The translations under genes and the position numbers were made by a program. A DNA stretch of 64,000 bases from Apostichopus japonicus (lineage: Eukaryota; Echinodermata; Holothuroidea; Aspidochirotida; Stichopodidae): the NCBI RefSeq assembly GCF_037975245.1, contig NC_092561.1:14913001-14977000 (forward strand), written 5' to 3'. The notes under the pieces were generated by a model that searched no databases, was not told the DNA's origin, and saw nothing but the letters and a program-made list of their open reading frames with translations. Below are positions 26,776 through 38,518 of this stretch, in pieces. Position 1 is the first letter of the stretch. Each line of letters starts with the position of its first letter.

Positions 26776-29700
26776 CTACTTAGGAGAAATTAATTTAATG
26801 TTAGATGCCAAGCTACGCAATGGTGCCTTTACTGACGTAGCAGGAATCACTCCATATAAAAAGGCAGCTAAGAATTCACAGAATTGATGAAGTGCCAAAG
26901 CATAATGCACATTAAATGTGTAATGTGCTTTAAATAATCTATCCACTTGTTACTTGTTCCTGCAGGAATTGGAATTCTATCCGCCAAAAATAAAGAACTG
27001 TGACGGATTTTGGGCAGGTCCGAGTGAAAGTATGTACAGTTGTACATACTTTCCATCTATTCCGGCAGCGGTAGCATCAATGCTGGTGTCAAGCTAGAAA
27101 GAAATGACAAAAAAATATGTATATTTTACTCCATACTATTAAATTAACATCTGAACATTAGGCAAACTGCCAATCTAAATATTCCATGAGACTTCCAGTT
27201 TATTCATACGAGAATAAAATTTTACATAAACTAAACTTCTTACATGATCTCCCTAGAATGTCACTAAAAATTCACAAACCTTTGACAGACAACTTTACAA
27301 AATTTGGTTATTACAAACCCTGGACAGACTGGCAGAGTGTACCTTCAGTATCAATAATTGTACATCTCAGACACCTGAAGGGTTCATAAGTCAACCGTTT
27401 TTCCATCTCTATCTTTGTTATTCCTTACTAAAAATGGCATATATATTGGTTGGCTTTACATTTAAAAATATTATGTCACTTTACTACAATAGTGACCACA
27501 ATGGGCATTCTCCCCCAAACACCCCTATTAAATTCCCTTTTTGCCGGTTTTCCGCCTTGGTCCACATTCTTGTCAGTATCGCTGCCAATCAGACAGTGCT
27601 GAATAAATTATTCCTGCTTTACATTGCCATAATAAGTGTTTTTTCCTACTCTATACAAGTCACTTCCATTGAGCCATGATGATTATAGAGCCAGTGCCTA
27701 TACCATTCAGTAGCGCCAATGGAAAAGAGCCATAAGACCCAGTGGATATGATGCTAACCTTAATATACACCAGACAAACTTTTTTCCACATAACAAGCCA
27801 ATTTTTGTTTAGCCAAGCAAATTTTGTAAAACCAAAACTTTTCCACTAAACGCAGGGGTGTTTATATAGCATTGAGCAAGGGAATAAACAGTATATTGTC
27901 ATAAAATACTCACAGGTTTGTTCTGAAGGAAGTACAACAGTGCCCCTGCTCTGCTAGTGGACTGCTGCTTCTGCTTTAACATAGTCACTGACCTGTGCAG
28001 TATATATATAAATGTATATAAAGCACACATATCCTCTGAAAAGAAAATTGAGTTTGAAGTTTTAAACATAACCTCCAAGGCATAGTATGTGGCTAATTAA
28101 ATGCAATAAATCATAGAACAAGTAAATGTGAACAAATGGCACATTCCATAAATAACCTTTTTGAATATAATCCAGATAAGTTATACATCCAAATAAATAA
28201 TTCTGTATTTTCACAAACTATAAAGTTATTGATATATTGATTTTTTAAAGTTATGGTTCATTGAATTTTGGATGACAATCTGCTCAAATTAAATTGTGTC
28301 ATATTTCTAATCGTAAACAGGAAAAAATGTTTATAGTACTTTAAGTGCTTGATTTCAAAGAATATTCACAGAAAATTTAACTATGATGTTTATTATTGCC
28401 TATATGGTAATAAGAAAAAATAAGAACAATTAAGTTTTCGGTCTTAATTTTAAACCTTTATCTATCAAGCGGCCACAATTTGCCCAAATTGAGAAAAAGA
28501 ATAAAATTTAGAACTTTCCAGCCTCTTACCAAGGGGTAATGCCCAAAACGTTATTGATTGGTTAGCTAGAAAAGGCATACAAAGAAAACTTTGAAATATG
28601 ATAGCTATACTAATTTAACTTACTACTATCAGTTTCCTCAAAAGCATCAATCATATTTGCGATAGCTGGTGAGGTTTTCTTTCTCACTTCTATGATGCGT
28701 TCTCTATATCCATCCCACTTTGTGATGAAGTTATCCCTGGATTCGGCAAACATTAATCGAAACTCCTCATTTATCTGAAAGAAATGTAAACATTTTATTA
28801 CTGCAAATCAGAATGCTAGGAGATTTTTCTAGTATCACAATTATGAAACTTACTACATCAAATCTGAATTTTGCTTCTTCAGTTATCTTTTGACTGAAAA
28901 GAAGGTTATGATTATTAGAAATGCTTGATATAGCACATTATACGTAAACCGGTCTCAATGCCCTTTACAATGGAAAAATGCGAAGCTAGCCTACAGATAA
29001 CATACTTAACTGGCTGCAAAGCACATCTACCTGCAATAAAGCTACTGAAAAATCGCTGGCACAGGATTCAAACCTGCGACCTTCAGCATCTCAGTCTGGT
29101 GCTCTACCAACTGAGCTAACCCGTAAAAGGGCCAGCGGCCTGTCATGGACGATTTGATTACCCACGCCCCACTGGCTTGAATTAGCCAATAATGTCCAAC
29201 ACTCCTATTTTAGATGGGTATGGAAATGTGTTATTATTTTTGTTTGCTACTAATAGATGTGTTAGGCATTTATCTGAAACATATTCAAAGAAAAAGAAAG
29301 CATTTTCAGTACTTTTCTTTTAAATTACAATTAAAGAAGTGAAAAATCTAGTATTTCTCCATTGACTGTAATGATAAGTGACCCCACGAAGTGACCAAGT
29401 AGAAACCATACTGAGCCCTATAGCACCAGTGCCTAACGGCCGGGTATATAGCCCATGCCTTTTCACTTAGGCTAAGTAAACTTGTATGCGCAGCCTGCAG
29501 GGTAGGAATAAATTTTCTTCAAAAAAAAAAAAAAATCATTTATTAAGGACTAACGTTAGGGGCATAACGTTAGGCTAAGCCTTTTTTTTTCGTTTTAACC
29601 GGTACCTATTAATTTCAGTTGGCACACTCTGAATAGGCTTGCCTACTTTAGTAATAATTAGTAAAATATCACTAGGCCTAGGCCAACACTAAATAACTCG

Positions 29701-29956
29701 TAACCAGTGACACAATAGACGTACATGTACGACAGTCTGACAGTACAGTGTATACCGGGCCATAGTATAACTATACTAGGCTATAGCCAACTGTACTACT
29801 ACTGTACTAGGCATAGCATTGTTCATGTTAACGCTATGACTGCGTATGAGTATGAATCGATTAAAAACGGCCTTTTTTAATATTACCTTCGAGCAATGAT
29901 ATTACTTCTTCTGCATATCCTTTACCTGCCAAACACGTTCTCAATGTTTCTGCCAT
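26776..29956 (-). pseudogene. Multi-exon SAM-domain (SAMD3-like) gene inside the TIR element
   Basis: I reconstruct minus-strand exons from splice sites and phases. Exon 29956-29887 (ATG, MAETLRTCLAGKGYAEEVIS, donor G|gtaata) looks like the start of a SAM domain. Exon 28893-28854 reads QKITEEAKFRFDV. Exon 28774-28624 contains EFRLMFAESRDNFITKW. Exon 27987-27914 contains GALLYFLQNKP. The last exon, 27093-26776, contains NPSQFFIF and, later, FKAHYTFNVHYALALHQFCE. The last four exons join in consistent phase. These pieces match, in order, the C-terminal half of widespread uncharacterised SAMD3-like proteins of fish and marine invertebrates. At least one exon is missing between the first two, because their phases disagree. 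In the last exon a stop at 26979-26977 and two compensating shifts break the frame, with LADRIPIPAGTS in the +1 frame between them. Function is unknown. Confidence 0.65.
29054..29137 (-). tRNA. tRNA-like sequence (tRNA pseudogene or SINE head)
   Basis: On the minus strand, box A-like TTAGCTCAGTTGGTAGAGC and box B-like GGTTTGAATCC have normal spacing. A T-arm can form, and CGCTGGC at the 5' end pairs with GCCAGCG at the 3' end. However, about eleven extra bases separate the acceptor strand from the D-arm, and the anticodon stem keeps only about three pairs. It is therefore unlikely to be a functional tRNA. It could be a relic pol III promoter of a SINE, though I see no second copy in the window. 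Confidence 0.55.
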
Positions 29957-30134
29957 TCTTATACCCTCGTGGAAAGCTTAAAAAGGTTAGTTTTTACACA
30001 TAAAACGAAGCGTAAATTCTCTCGGTATTCAAGGTAAGTTCAGCTAAGATGGCGAGTCGATTCAACGTTCGTACGTACCTACGTACGCGGCCGGGCATAT
30101 GTAGATTAGAATACGTCATTAATTTGGACAGACC

Positions 30135-30350
30135 GGATTGGTTTAACTGTTCAGTCTTCGCATGGACTGAAATTAAAATGAGCACGTGACAAAATACAAT
30201 GATTTTATTGGGTATTGCATTCAGTCTATTGTAGGCTGAATTTCGTTCGGAAACAATTCCAGTCTTAGCGTCTGGAAATCGGTCTTATGGACTGAAATAA
30301 ATTTCAGTCGAACCTTAGACTGAATTTTTCAGTCTACAAATTTAAGAGAG
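30135..30350. repeat. Right subterminal CAGTCT/AGACTG cluster
   Basis: About eight short copies of ttcagtct or agactgaa, some imperfect and in both orientations, are packed into the last 215 bases before the right TIR end. They mirror the left cluster and are probably transposase-binding sites. Confidence 0.8.
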
Positions 30351-31240
30351 TATAGACTACAAACAGAGACGTGAGGTGTGTTTCTATTATTCCAACAGTC
30401 GTCAAAAGTATTTGCTACAATATAACCATTTGATGTGCGCACACTAATGCAGTGCCATTTGTTACTTTTAATATATTTCACGAAGATGAGAAATGCATCA
30501 GCGATGTACCTTGCTATCCTACGGAGCAATTAGTAGTATCTAGGCGCGTTCATTAATCCTCGAACCTTATAAAGACGACAGGGCATTCTGAATTCGGCCA
30601 TGTCGTCAAATTCAGTTTTAATACCCTAGCTTTAGAATAGCTAGCGGGAACGTTATAAGTACAAGTGTGTTGTACACTGAACTAACAACAAGGAAGCAAA
30701 CACTTATACTCAGTATTGTTACAATACTGTAGTCTGACGCATAGACGTCGCCAGGAATTGAAAAGTGGGGGGGGGGCAGCAGAATTTTAAACGAGACACT
30801 CCTTACAGGGGTACTATTTTTGGCATTTTTTGCACTTAACGGGGCGCCATGATGTAAAAAGAAAGGTTTACCCAAAATGCCTCCTACGTTGCAGGAAATA
30901 AACGACAGTATTGTATTACGTAGCAGACAAACTTTCAGGGGAAAGGTTGAGAACGATCGCTTAGCTTCATTCAACCTGCAATGAGGGCTTTGATGATATT
31001 TCCTGCTTTTAGTTGAATTTTATTTTCCAGGGTTAAAACATCGGTGAAGTCACAAACTGATTATAGCTTTACTTTTGGATATCAGACGTTGATACTTGTT
31101 GACCTCATGTGACCTTTGACCTCTTAACTACCAATATTGTTCTTGTACTCACCCAGCTGGATCTACATACCAAGTATGAAGTTCAACAAAGATGTACTGT
31201 TTTAAGTTATCGTGTTTAAAAGATTTTCATAATTTGTACC
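30351..31240. other. Intron remnant between the two large elements
   Basis: This is host intron sequence if the DED-GTPase model is right. It contains the 88-base segment at 30407-30494 shared with 36.9 kb, and a G-run at about 30767-30776 next to a cgtcgccaggaattg block that recalls the MITE left end near 47541. No exon is firmly supported. A short minus-strand frame containing NKWHCISVRTSNG overlaps the shared segment. Confidence 0.4.
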
Positions 31241-31611
31241 TGGGTCTGTTCATGTTAAAGCGCCCAAATTAGCATAAATGGCATTTGGAGCATTGTGACA
31301 AAATAATTAGAGATTCTAGAGATACAAATATTATCCCCATGGAGAGAGTCCACCTAGCTGTACCTACCATAGCATAGACAATTTCCTGAGATATGCATAT
31401 GGTATGCTATACTCCCAGAAGTGCCGAAATGTGGACGGAAAATGTTGCCGTTTTCCAACTGCACAACTTGTACTTTGATCTATTCTCAACTCCAAAAGAG
31501 GATTACTCCAAATTTTGTCATGATTGAACTTTGTGGCTATAGGTTCCCTCTCATAAATATTTCAGAAAATTTCATCGATGAATTTGCGAATTATTGCGAA
31601 ACTGGACCAGT

Positions 31612-32219
31612 GTTTCGGACATCACTTTTTCCGTCCACATTTATACACCAATTTATGAGTGGCATAGTTTGGGGTTAAATAACAAATGTTGAAAGTGGTG
31701 TGCCTTTTCAATACTGTCATAGTTGTATCAAATAAAATATATATCAGATGCATGTCCATTCAGCCACATTTTACTACACAATGAAGTTAAACAACATGCA
31801 AAATGTTTCCGTCCACATTTTGGTGATGTCCGAAACGTCATGAAGCAACTAATATATGAAGTATGTTAAAACCCACAAGACTGTTTTGTTACTCTAATTA
31901 AAGCATAAGTACTCCCCCAACTACAGTATGTACATGACACATTTCCACTCATCCGTTTTGATTTTATAACCATTTCAATTTTTCCGTCCATGTGTGTGAT
32001 GTCCGAAACACCAGTGATGTCCGAAACAAGTTTTAATTAATATTGCTTTATGTTGCTTGAAAAAAAGACACAATAGATGAACTTCATATATTATGACAAG
32101 TTCTATTGTTACAAACATACATACTGCACTACTCAAAACTTTATCCATCTTTACCAAATATTATAGCAAAATAACCTTAAAAGTATGTTTCGGACATCAC
32201 CATGTGTTTCGGACATCAC
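31612..32219. repeat. Left array of GTGATGTCCGAAAC
   Basis: Six exact copies: 31612-31625 (-), 31823-31836 (+), 31996-32009 (+), 32014-32027 (+), 32187-32200 (-) and 32206-32219 (-). A second short motif, TTTCCGTCCACA or TTTCCGTCCA, lies near three of them. The array begins about 370 bases inside the left TIR. Confidence 0.9.
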
Positions 32220-34233
32220 TTTTGTGAATCCAACATATTGTTAAACAGCATTAGTTTCAACTGAATGATTCAATTGGTTGATTTCAGTGTGCTAGAATAC
32301 ACTAAGATCCTACAACAGAATGCTTCTTAACTTTTGGTGTCATTTGACCAACATGTATTCATCTTTTGATGACTTGTGACAAGTCTAAAATGATATTCTA
32401 CATATTTGGGTATGAATGTTACTGGGAACATCAAATTACTTGGATTTTGCTAGAACTGACATCATTAACACTACAATTTTCCATCATTTAGTACTGAAGA
32501 AGTAAAAAAAAACGTTTAGTGAATTTTTTTCTGACATAACATGTATCAGGATACCATCACAGTATACAGTACATTAGAAAGTAATGCTGTAATTGTCTGC
32601 TATAGCTTGAATCAAGCTATATGTCACAACCATATAAATCCTAGGCTAGAAGAACTACATCAAAGGGCACGTGGGTACCATGCATGGACTGTCATGTGAT
32701 GTGTTTCAGCTTCCATGGCGGTACCAATTTGATATTTCCCAATATCATATTGATAATTGTAAAGTTAATTACACACAATTGGAATAGGCCTAGACGAGTT
32801 TTGTAGCACAATAGCTCATGTTTCTATCACATCGGTCTACAGCATATTATGTCAACGTCACTTTGAAAAACTGAACACCGTTCAATGTCGTCTGTCGCTC
32901 TATATGATATGGACTCAGTGTGCATCTATAACACCCTATGTCAGAGCAGTTTAACTGTTGATGGGAACTTGATGGTTGTCAAGAAAAGCTACCAGTATTT
33001 TGGGAAGATGTTAGCTAAGTAGTAGGACTGTGGAACGTGTCTGGTGATCTAACCTATAAATGTTGGTCAACGACTATAACTATAATGTTAAGGTACACAC
33101 ATTGCTAGGTAACTGTGTGTTGTCTGCTGCTCTAAGCCCAAATATACATTTACTGTACTAGTTAGTAAATAACAATGGGCAATGTGGAGATTAATGCAGT
33201 ATATCAGATTATTAGTACCACCCTGGAACACATTACAGCACATGACCCTCTGACTGGTACACGGATTTACTGTGTGATGAAACCTCCAGGTTTACTCGAT
33301 GGTGTCAACAGTATTAATATACACAGAGTGGTGCATCATGCATGCATGACCATGTTTTCATTCCGAGTTGCTTCACTGAGACTTCAGATCTTTAGTGATA
33401 TGTATACAGATATTTATCATGATGAAACTTAAGGATAAAGCTGAACAATTTGCTGAGCTGCTGTATACCATAACATCTAAGCCTTATACTTAAATGTAAG
33501 TTTAAAGCATAAGCTTAAATAATAACAATCTTACAAAGTAAATCATTTAATTCATATGTGACAAGGAGTATTTGTACAAACCATGAATATATACTTGTTT
33601 TTCACATCATAATAGCCAAGGCATAATGATGAATCTCAATAAAGAAGGATATTTAAACTACAGTACTTATAGTACTACTAGTATAGGCTACTACTGTTGC
33701 TTAATAGCTGGGCCAGTGGAAGCAATCTTCAACATTGGCAGATCCAGCTCAAAGGTGCATGGGGAGGGGGTGGGAGCGGGTGGGTACCATTTGAAGGGGT
33801 GCAAAATAGTTGTTATTGCTGACATTACAAAATAGGACCAAGCATTCTAGTGGAGTTTAGGTTATGATACCTCCCTTCTGAAAATTGTTTAAAGATGAAC
33901 GATAGTGATTTTTCAGCATCGACGAAAAAATACGATTTTATTCAAGAGTATTCTAGTTGGTTTCCATATTACACATGTGAAAATTCAAGTCAATCCGATG
34001 TTGGGAAAGGCTTAAAAAAAATTCCTAAACTCGTTGATTTTTTAAACAAAAATTGGGCTTTTCGCGAAAAGCAATATGATGATCACGTGATCTACAGTGA
34101 CATGTGACGTCATTATGATGATAACAAAGTGACGGCTCGGCGTAGTGTAGTTCAGCAGTGTGCACTTAGTGTGTAAGTTTAGTTGCAACCTACTCTATAT
34201 TGGACTCGACAAACAACCTAAACCACTAGCAAA
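32220..34233. other. Non-coding interior of the THAP element, left part
   Basis: No domain is recognised. Small open frames at 33175-33432 and 33895-34107 resemble nothing I know. From about 33888 the sequence, including tttaaagatgaacgatagtg and later tgacgtcattatgatgat, resembles the reverse complement of the 508-bp unit at 36.4-37.5 kb. It may be the promoter and leader of the THAP gene. Confidence 0.4.
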
Positions 34234-34611
34234 ATGCCAAGAAATTGCGTTGTAGGGGGATGCAACAGAACGAATGTGGACTCTACACTAAGTTTTTTTT
34301 TTCAATTTTCCAAGCGGAAAAAGTAGTGAGGGATATCGGAAACTCTGGATACGATTTGTGAGGCCAGAACCAGGAAAGACTTCATCGCACCAGGAGTTTC
34401 TCATGGCAAGAATGTGAAAGTTTTTTCTGCCCACTTCACAGAAGATGATTGGGACCCTAAATATTTGATGCAGAAAAAGTTGAATGTGTCAGGAAAATTC
34501 AGACCGCTGTTAAAGACCACTGCAGTGCCAACAAAGCTGGCGAAGAAAAACACGGATTCGCCTATGAAGAAAAGACGTCGTCTTTCCATCATTGTGTGGC
34601 AAGGTCACTAA
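34234..34611 (+). pseudogene. THAP-domain gene remnant
   Basis: The ATG frame begins MPRNCVVGGCNRTN, the classic THAP start with the first two zinc-binding Cys. After FFFQFSKRKK it meets TAG. The next part, KLWIRFVRPEPGK, with the conserved Trp, is in another frame. The third part, KVFSAHFTEDDW followed by LLKTTAVPTK and a basic KKRRR tail, is in yet another. The expected CSxHF ligand Cys is Phe here (VFSAHF), so the zinc site is broken. THAP domains bind DNA and in P-element transposases recognise subterminal repeats. Two frame breaks plus the lost Cys mark it as dead. An intron could account for one break, but I see no good splice pair. Confidence 0.8.
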
Positions 34612-34866
34612 AGTAAAAAAAGTTTGAAAGATTGATGCTTTTATGCCGCATTATATATAGATATCCCGATGAATGCAACAGTAAGTGTTGGAACTGGAAG
34701 ACATGTCAGGCGTGAACAACCTAATGACTATGTGAGGAGATAATCCACGTGCAAATTTCAATTGGGGCATGGACGTCGCTTAGGCAGAGTTTTTTTTGGG
34801 CAGAGATGTGTTCATACCCTCCAAACCACTTTAAATGTAATACGAATAGGAAATGTGTGTATATGC

Positions 34867-35537
34867 CAGTGGCGGCGGAACCGGGGGGGGGGGGCTTGAA
34901 AAAGTTGAGGGGGCAAATGCTTGATAAGCCCCCCAATATTTACCAAGGCTCCGAAACGTGCATCTGCCCATTTTTCAATGCATACTTGTCGATCTGTCCG
35001 ATGCACACGTATACTATATAGGTGTAATAATTTAAGTAAAAGCTGGGGGGGGGACCCTCGGCCCGTCCCCTGGCTATAGACCACATAGTCAGTCCAACCG
35101 TGTCTTCACGCCCCGTGAAAAGTTGAAGCAGTGAGTGTGAGTACCGGTAAGCGCAACACAACTTCGTCTTAAGCCAATGACTTGCCTCATTTCAGCCAGT
35201 TCTCCAACATCCCCTTATACTACACTAAAGAACGTCTTTGCGAGTACACTACGGGTAATAGCTACTCTCTTAAAACACCATCGAATATACAAATTACAAT
35301 GTTTTTACAGACTTTTGCGTGCAATCTGAGAAATTGCAGGCTTGAGACCAATATTTTAGGGCTAGTTATTCGCAGCATAAAACACTCGGGAAGTGCCGTT
35401 TCCGGCCACCTGGGGGTTTGAAAAACCCAAAATTTTATTGTAAGCTCCGCGCCAACCCATGGTGGCGCTCCGCTTAGATAGTCTCCACACATTAGCCCCC
35501 CCCCTCCCCCAATAATGTTTCCGTTCCGCCGCGCCTG
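34867..35537. mobile_element. hAT-like MITE, 671 bp
   Basis: The left end is CAGTGGCGGCGGAACC and the right end reads, in complement, CAGGCGCGGCGGAAC. Flanking 8-mers are gtatatgc and gtgtatgc, a seven-of-eight match consistent with an 8-bp target duplication. G-runs follow the left end and C-runs precede the right. Inside, another G-rich junction near 35044-35065 may mark a nested insertion. Confidence 0.65.
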
Positions 35538-35774
35538 GTGTATGCTCGAGCGAAACAAAACATCGTGTAAGTATTACTTACTATAGCGCACACTGTCACT
35601 AATGTTTGCACAGTGGGAAAGTACCGTTTGCGGACCTACGTGAAGTTGTGCTAGATACGACTCCTCCTGAAGCCCAAACCACGATGCATGCATGTGAATA
35701 AACGCAATAGGTATTGCATGTAGTGAGAAAATTGTTCGAGCTAGACTAACTACTCGATTGAGTTTAAATGCGGT

Positions 35775-36146
35775 CAGTGGCGTAGGAAGGTACTTTTGAG
35801 TGGGGGGGCTGAAGACTGATGGCCGGCCTGGGGGAGGGGTCTAAGGGGAGGGGGTGTCCCCCTCCCCTATGGAATTTTTTGCATTTCCAGGTGGCCTCAG
35901 ATGCAATTTGGTGCAATATAGCACACTTCAACACCCACTCCATTTTTGTAAACTTAATTTTGTATTTTCACCTGGCCTTAGATGCAATTTGGTGCTCCAA
36001 ATGAGATTTTTTTTCTCATTTGGAAATGAAAAAGGGGTTTTCTGACTTGCGAACCGGGGGGGCGGAATGATACTTCCGCCCCTCCACATTTTTCACTGGG
36101 GGGGCTGGCGCCCCCCCCCCCAGCCCCCCCGGTTCCTACGCCCTTG
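35775..36146. mobile_element. hAT-like MITE, 372 bp, perfect 8-bp target duplication
   Basis: The left end is CAGTGGCGTAGGAAGG and the right end in complement is CAAGGGCGTAGGAACC. The 8-mer aatgcggt flanks both ends exactly. Internal landmarks include two copies of agatgcaatttggtgc, about 93 bases apart. A second copy of the same family lies in the opposite orientation at 54796-55175. There is no coding capacity. Confidence 0.9.
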
Positions 36147-36372
36147 AATGCGGTTGTATTTCAAGCTCAATGAAACCTTTCTGTTGGATTTAATGACGCA
36201 CGGAACAAGGAACATTTATGTTTTACAGTAGGCCTAGTGCATACAAGCGAATCTACTTTGTTTAGAACTTTGGATTTTCTTTCGGATGTTATACTAATCT
36301 ACGTTTGAGACTATCATCACTATTGTTATTGTGCCAGTTTGACTGGTAAGTGAGCACATTCATACATCACTC

Positions 36373-37476
36373 TGTATAAAACCCGCCAAAAACGTGATCT
36401 TGAGATTTACGTTACTTTGGGTCAGCTTGCGAGTTACCTCTTCAGATATTGGGAAATCGTTGCGAAATTGCCGCAAATTTCGTAAAAAAAACCTTGTAAA
36501 CACGTGGTGAAGAAATCAAGAAACACCATGATATTCATTATCTATTTGTGTCTTGAACATTACGCCGGAAAATGTAACTAAATTAACAGTTAAGCTGACA
36601 CGAAATGCACGCACAGCTCCGTACTGAACAGTGCACAAACAGAAAAGATCATCACAGTGACGTCATTCACTGACATGAGGGCTGTTCAAGGTCGTTGCAG
36701 TGTTTGCAAATTCCTAAATTACGGGGACGAAAAAACGATGTTATAATTCCCTTTTTTATAACTTTCCGGTGTGCTATTTGAAAAATTAAAAAAATATGTT
36801 GCTTGGTAACATATAAACTACATTATATATGAAAATGAGAGATTTTTTTTCTGTCACTATCGTTCTACTTTAAATAGTAATAAAGTATTTGCTACAATAT
36901 CACCATTTGATGTGCGCACACTAATGCAGTGCCATTTGTTACTTTTAATATATTTCACGAAGATGAGATGTATAAAACCCGCCAAAAACGTGATCTTGAG
37001 ATTTACGTTACTTTGGGTCAGCTTGCGAGTTACCTCTTCAGATATTGGGAAATCGTTGCGAAATTGCCGCAAATTTCGTAAAAAAAACCTTGTAAACACG
37101 TGGTGAAGAAATCAAGAAACACCATGATATTCATTATCTATTTGTGTCTTGAACATTACGCCGGAAAATGTAACTAAATTAACAGTTAAGCTGACACGAA
37201 ATGCACGCACAGCTCCGTACTGAACAGTGCACAAACAGAAAAGATCATCACAGTGACGTCATTCACTGACATGAGGGCTGTTCAAGGTCGTTGCAGTGTT
37301 TGCAAATTCCTAAATTACGGGGACGAAAAAACGATGTTATAATTCCCTTTTTTATAACTTTCCGGTGTGCTATTTGAAAAATTAAAAAAATATGTTGCTT
37401 GGTAACATATAAACTACATTATATATGAAAATGAGAGATTTTTTTTTTTGTCACTATCGTTCTACTTTAAATAGTA
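36373..37476. repeat. 508-bp direct duplication with 89-bp spacer
   Basis: 36373-36879 and 36969-37476 are nearly identical, both starting tgtataaaacccgccaaaaa and ending taaatagta. I found only a homopolymer difference near the 3' end. The 89-base spacer (36880-36968) matches 30407-30494. Boundaries are not TG...CA, so LTRs are unlikely. In reverse complement the unit resembles sequence just before the THAP gene (33888-34160), sharing TGACGTCA and TGATGAT elements. Confidence 0.85.
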
Positions 37477-37845
37477 GACTCAATGATACTAGCTACAACA
37501 GGTGGGTGCCAAATTAGCTATGTAGGGATGTCTCCTGTGTACATCTGTATATTTATTAAATGGTAAATATTTGCTGTTTGTTTCAATTATTGCAGACTTC
37601 ATCTAGGTAATGATGGAAATGTGGAAACCGTAAAGATAAAAAGAATTCTATAACCCTTTTGGGGAAAATTTCTTTGCAGTCAATAATAATACCATTTTCT
37701 GCAAAATAATGTATAAGTTGATGTCTGGGAAGTGTTGGTGAACGCTTGCCAATGCAAATGGTATGCTGGACAGGTAACGAATGTGGCGAAGCAGAGATTA
37801 ACTTTATGCAAATGGTGATCAATGAATGGTCACTATGTGGAGTGT

Positions 37846-38070
37846 TATGGAGTGTTTGCGCAGTGGTTAACGCCGGTGCCTTTCAATCATAAGGTCCCGA
37901 GTTTGTGTCACTCCAAGATTAATGTATGTCGTCCAGTTACAGAGTTGTTGACAATTGACAATTCATAATCATGGTCGTTAAAAATGAATCTAAGAGACTG
38001 ACTTCGGTCAGCTTGCAGCTTTGATAAGCCAATGATGGCTTCTTCGCGAGTTCCTGCTTGCAGGAAGATC
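37846..38070 (+). mobile_element. tRNA-derived SINE, degraded copy
   Basis: It shares with the copy at 48781 the head gcagtggttaacgccggtg, the middle gactgacttcggtcagcttg and the tail cgcgagttcctgcttgcagg ending in gaagatc. Box A is recognisable; box B is decayed. It lies inside the THAP element, so that element had been inserted before or was alive alongside this SINE family. Confidence 0.75.
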
Positions 38071-38518
38071 TAAACTAAATGTGTGTATTCTGGATATGTA
38101 TGAATTGAGTATGTAGTAAACAGTGAAAATTCATTAACATTAAATGGGGTTATCATTTACACCAAGCCTTCAGATTTTCACTTATCTCCTATCTTTTCAC
38201 CTATCGGCTCTGTCCAGATGTTCAATTTGAAATATGTGCCTCAGGGCATTTGTTTTCCCAAGAATTTACAGTGCCATTATTTTTCAGTACACCTTGTTGA
38301 TTTCCCAGTCTATGGTGTTTTAATAAACTGCATTCCCTCAAAAATTCATAATATCTAGTGTAAATCTGCTAAGTACTGTACTGTCTGACTGTTGTGTCTA
38401 TATTGAAGCAGACTTTTGTTGCTTGAACAGGTTTGAATAGCAAAAATATTACTTCATATTGTTGTTACCTGCTGAAATATGTATTATTGTTATGCAGCTT
38501 TGTGAACATTTTTCCAAG

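Larger units (their letters stand above)
24665..30350. mobile_element. 5.7-kb TA-flanked TIR element carrying a SAM-like gene
   Basis: The left end reads CTCTCTTAAATTTATAGACT. The right end is its reverse complement with one change in the first 20 bases, and similarity continues for about 32 bases. TA lies directly outside both ends (24663-24664, 30351-30352). Both termini carry clusters of AGACTGAAATTTCAGTCT-type palindromes. Layout and target size resemble the CACTG element at 9-13 kb, although the end does not start CACTR. I place it provisionally as EnSpm-like or unclassified. Inside are a minisatellite pair, a tRNA-like sequence and a minus-strand multi-exon gene. No known transposase is recognised. 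It lies inside the proposed intron of the DED-GTPase gene. Confidence 0.85.

Noticed and set aside
29054-29137. Functional tRNA gene
   Set aside because: It has extra bases between acceptor and D-arm and a weak anticodon stem.
36373-37476. LTR pair of a retrovirus-like element
   Set aside because: The 89-base interior is too small, ends are not TG...CA, there is no primer-binding site or polypurine tract, and no flanking duplication was seen.
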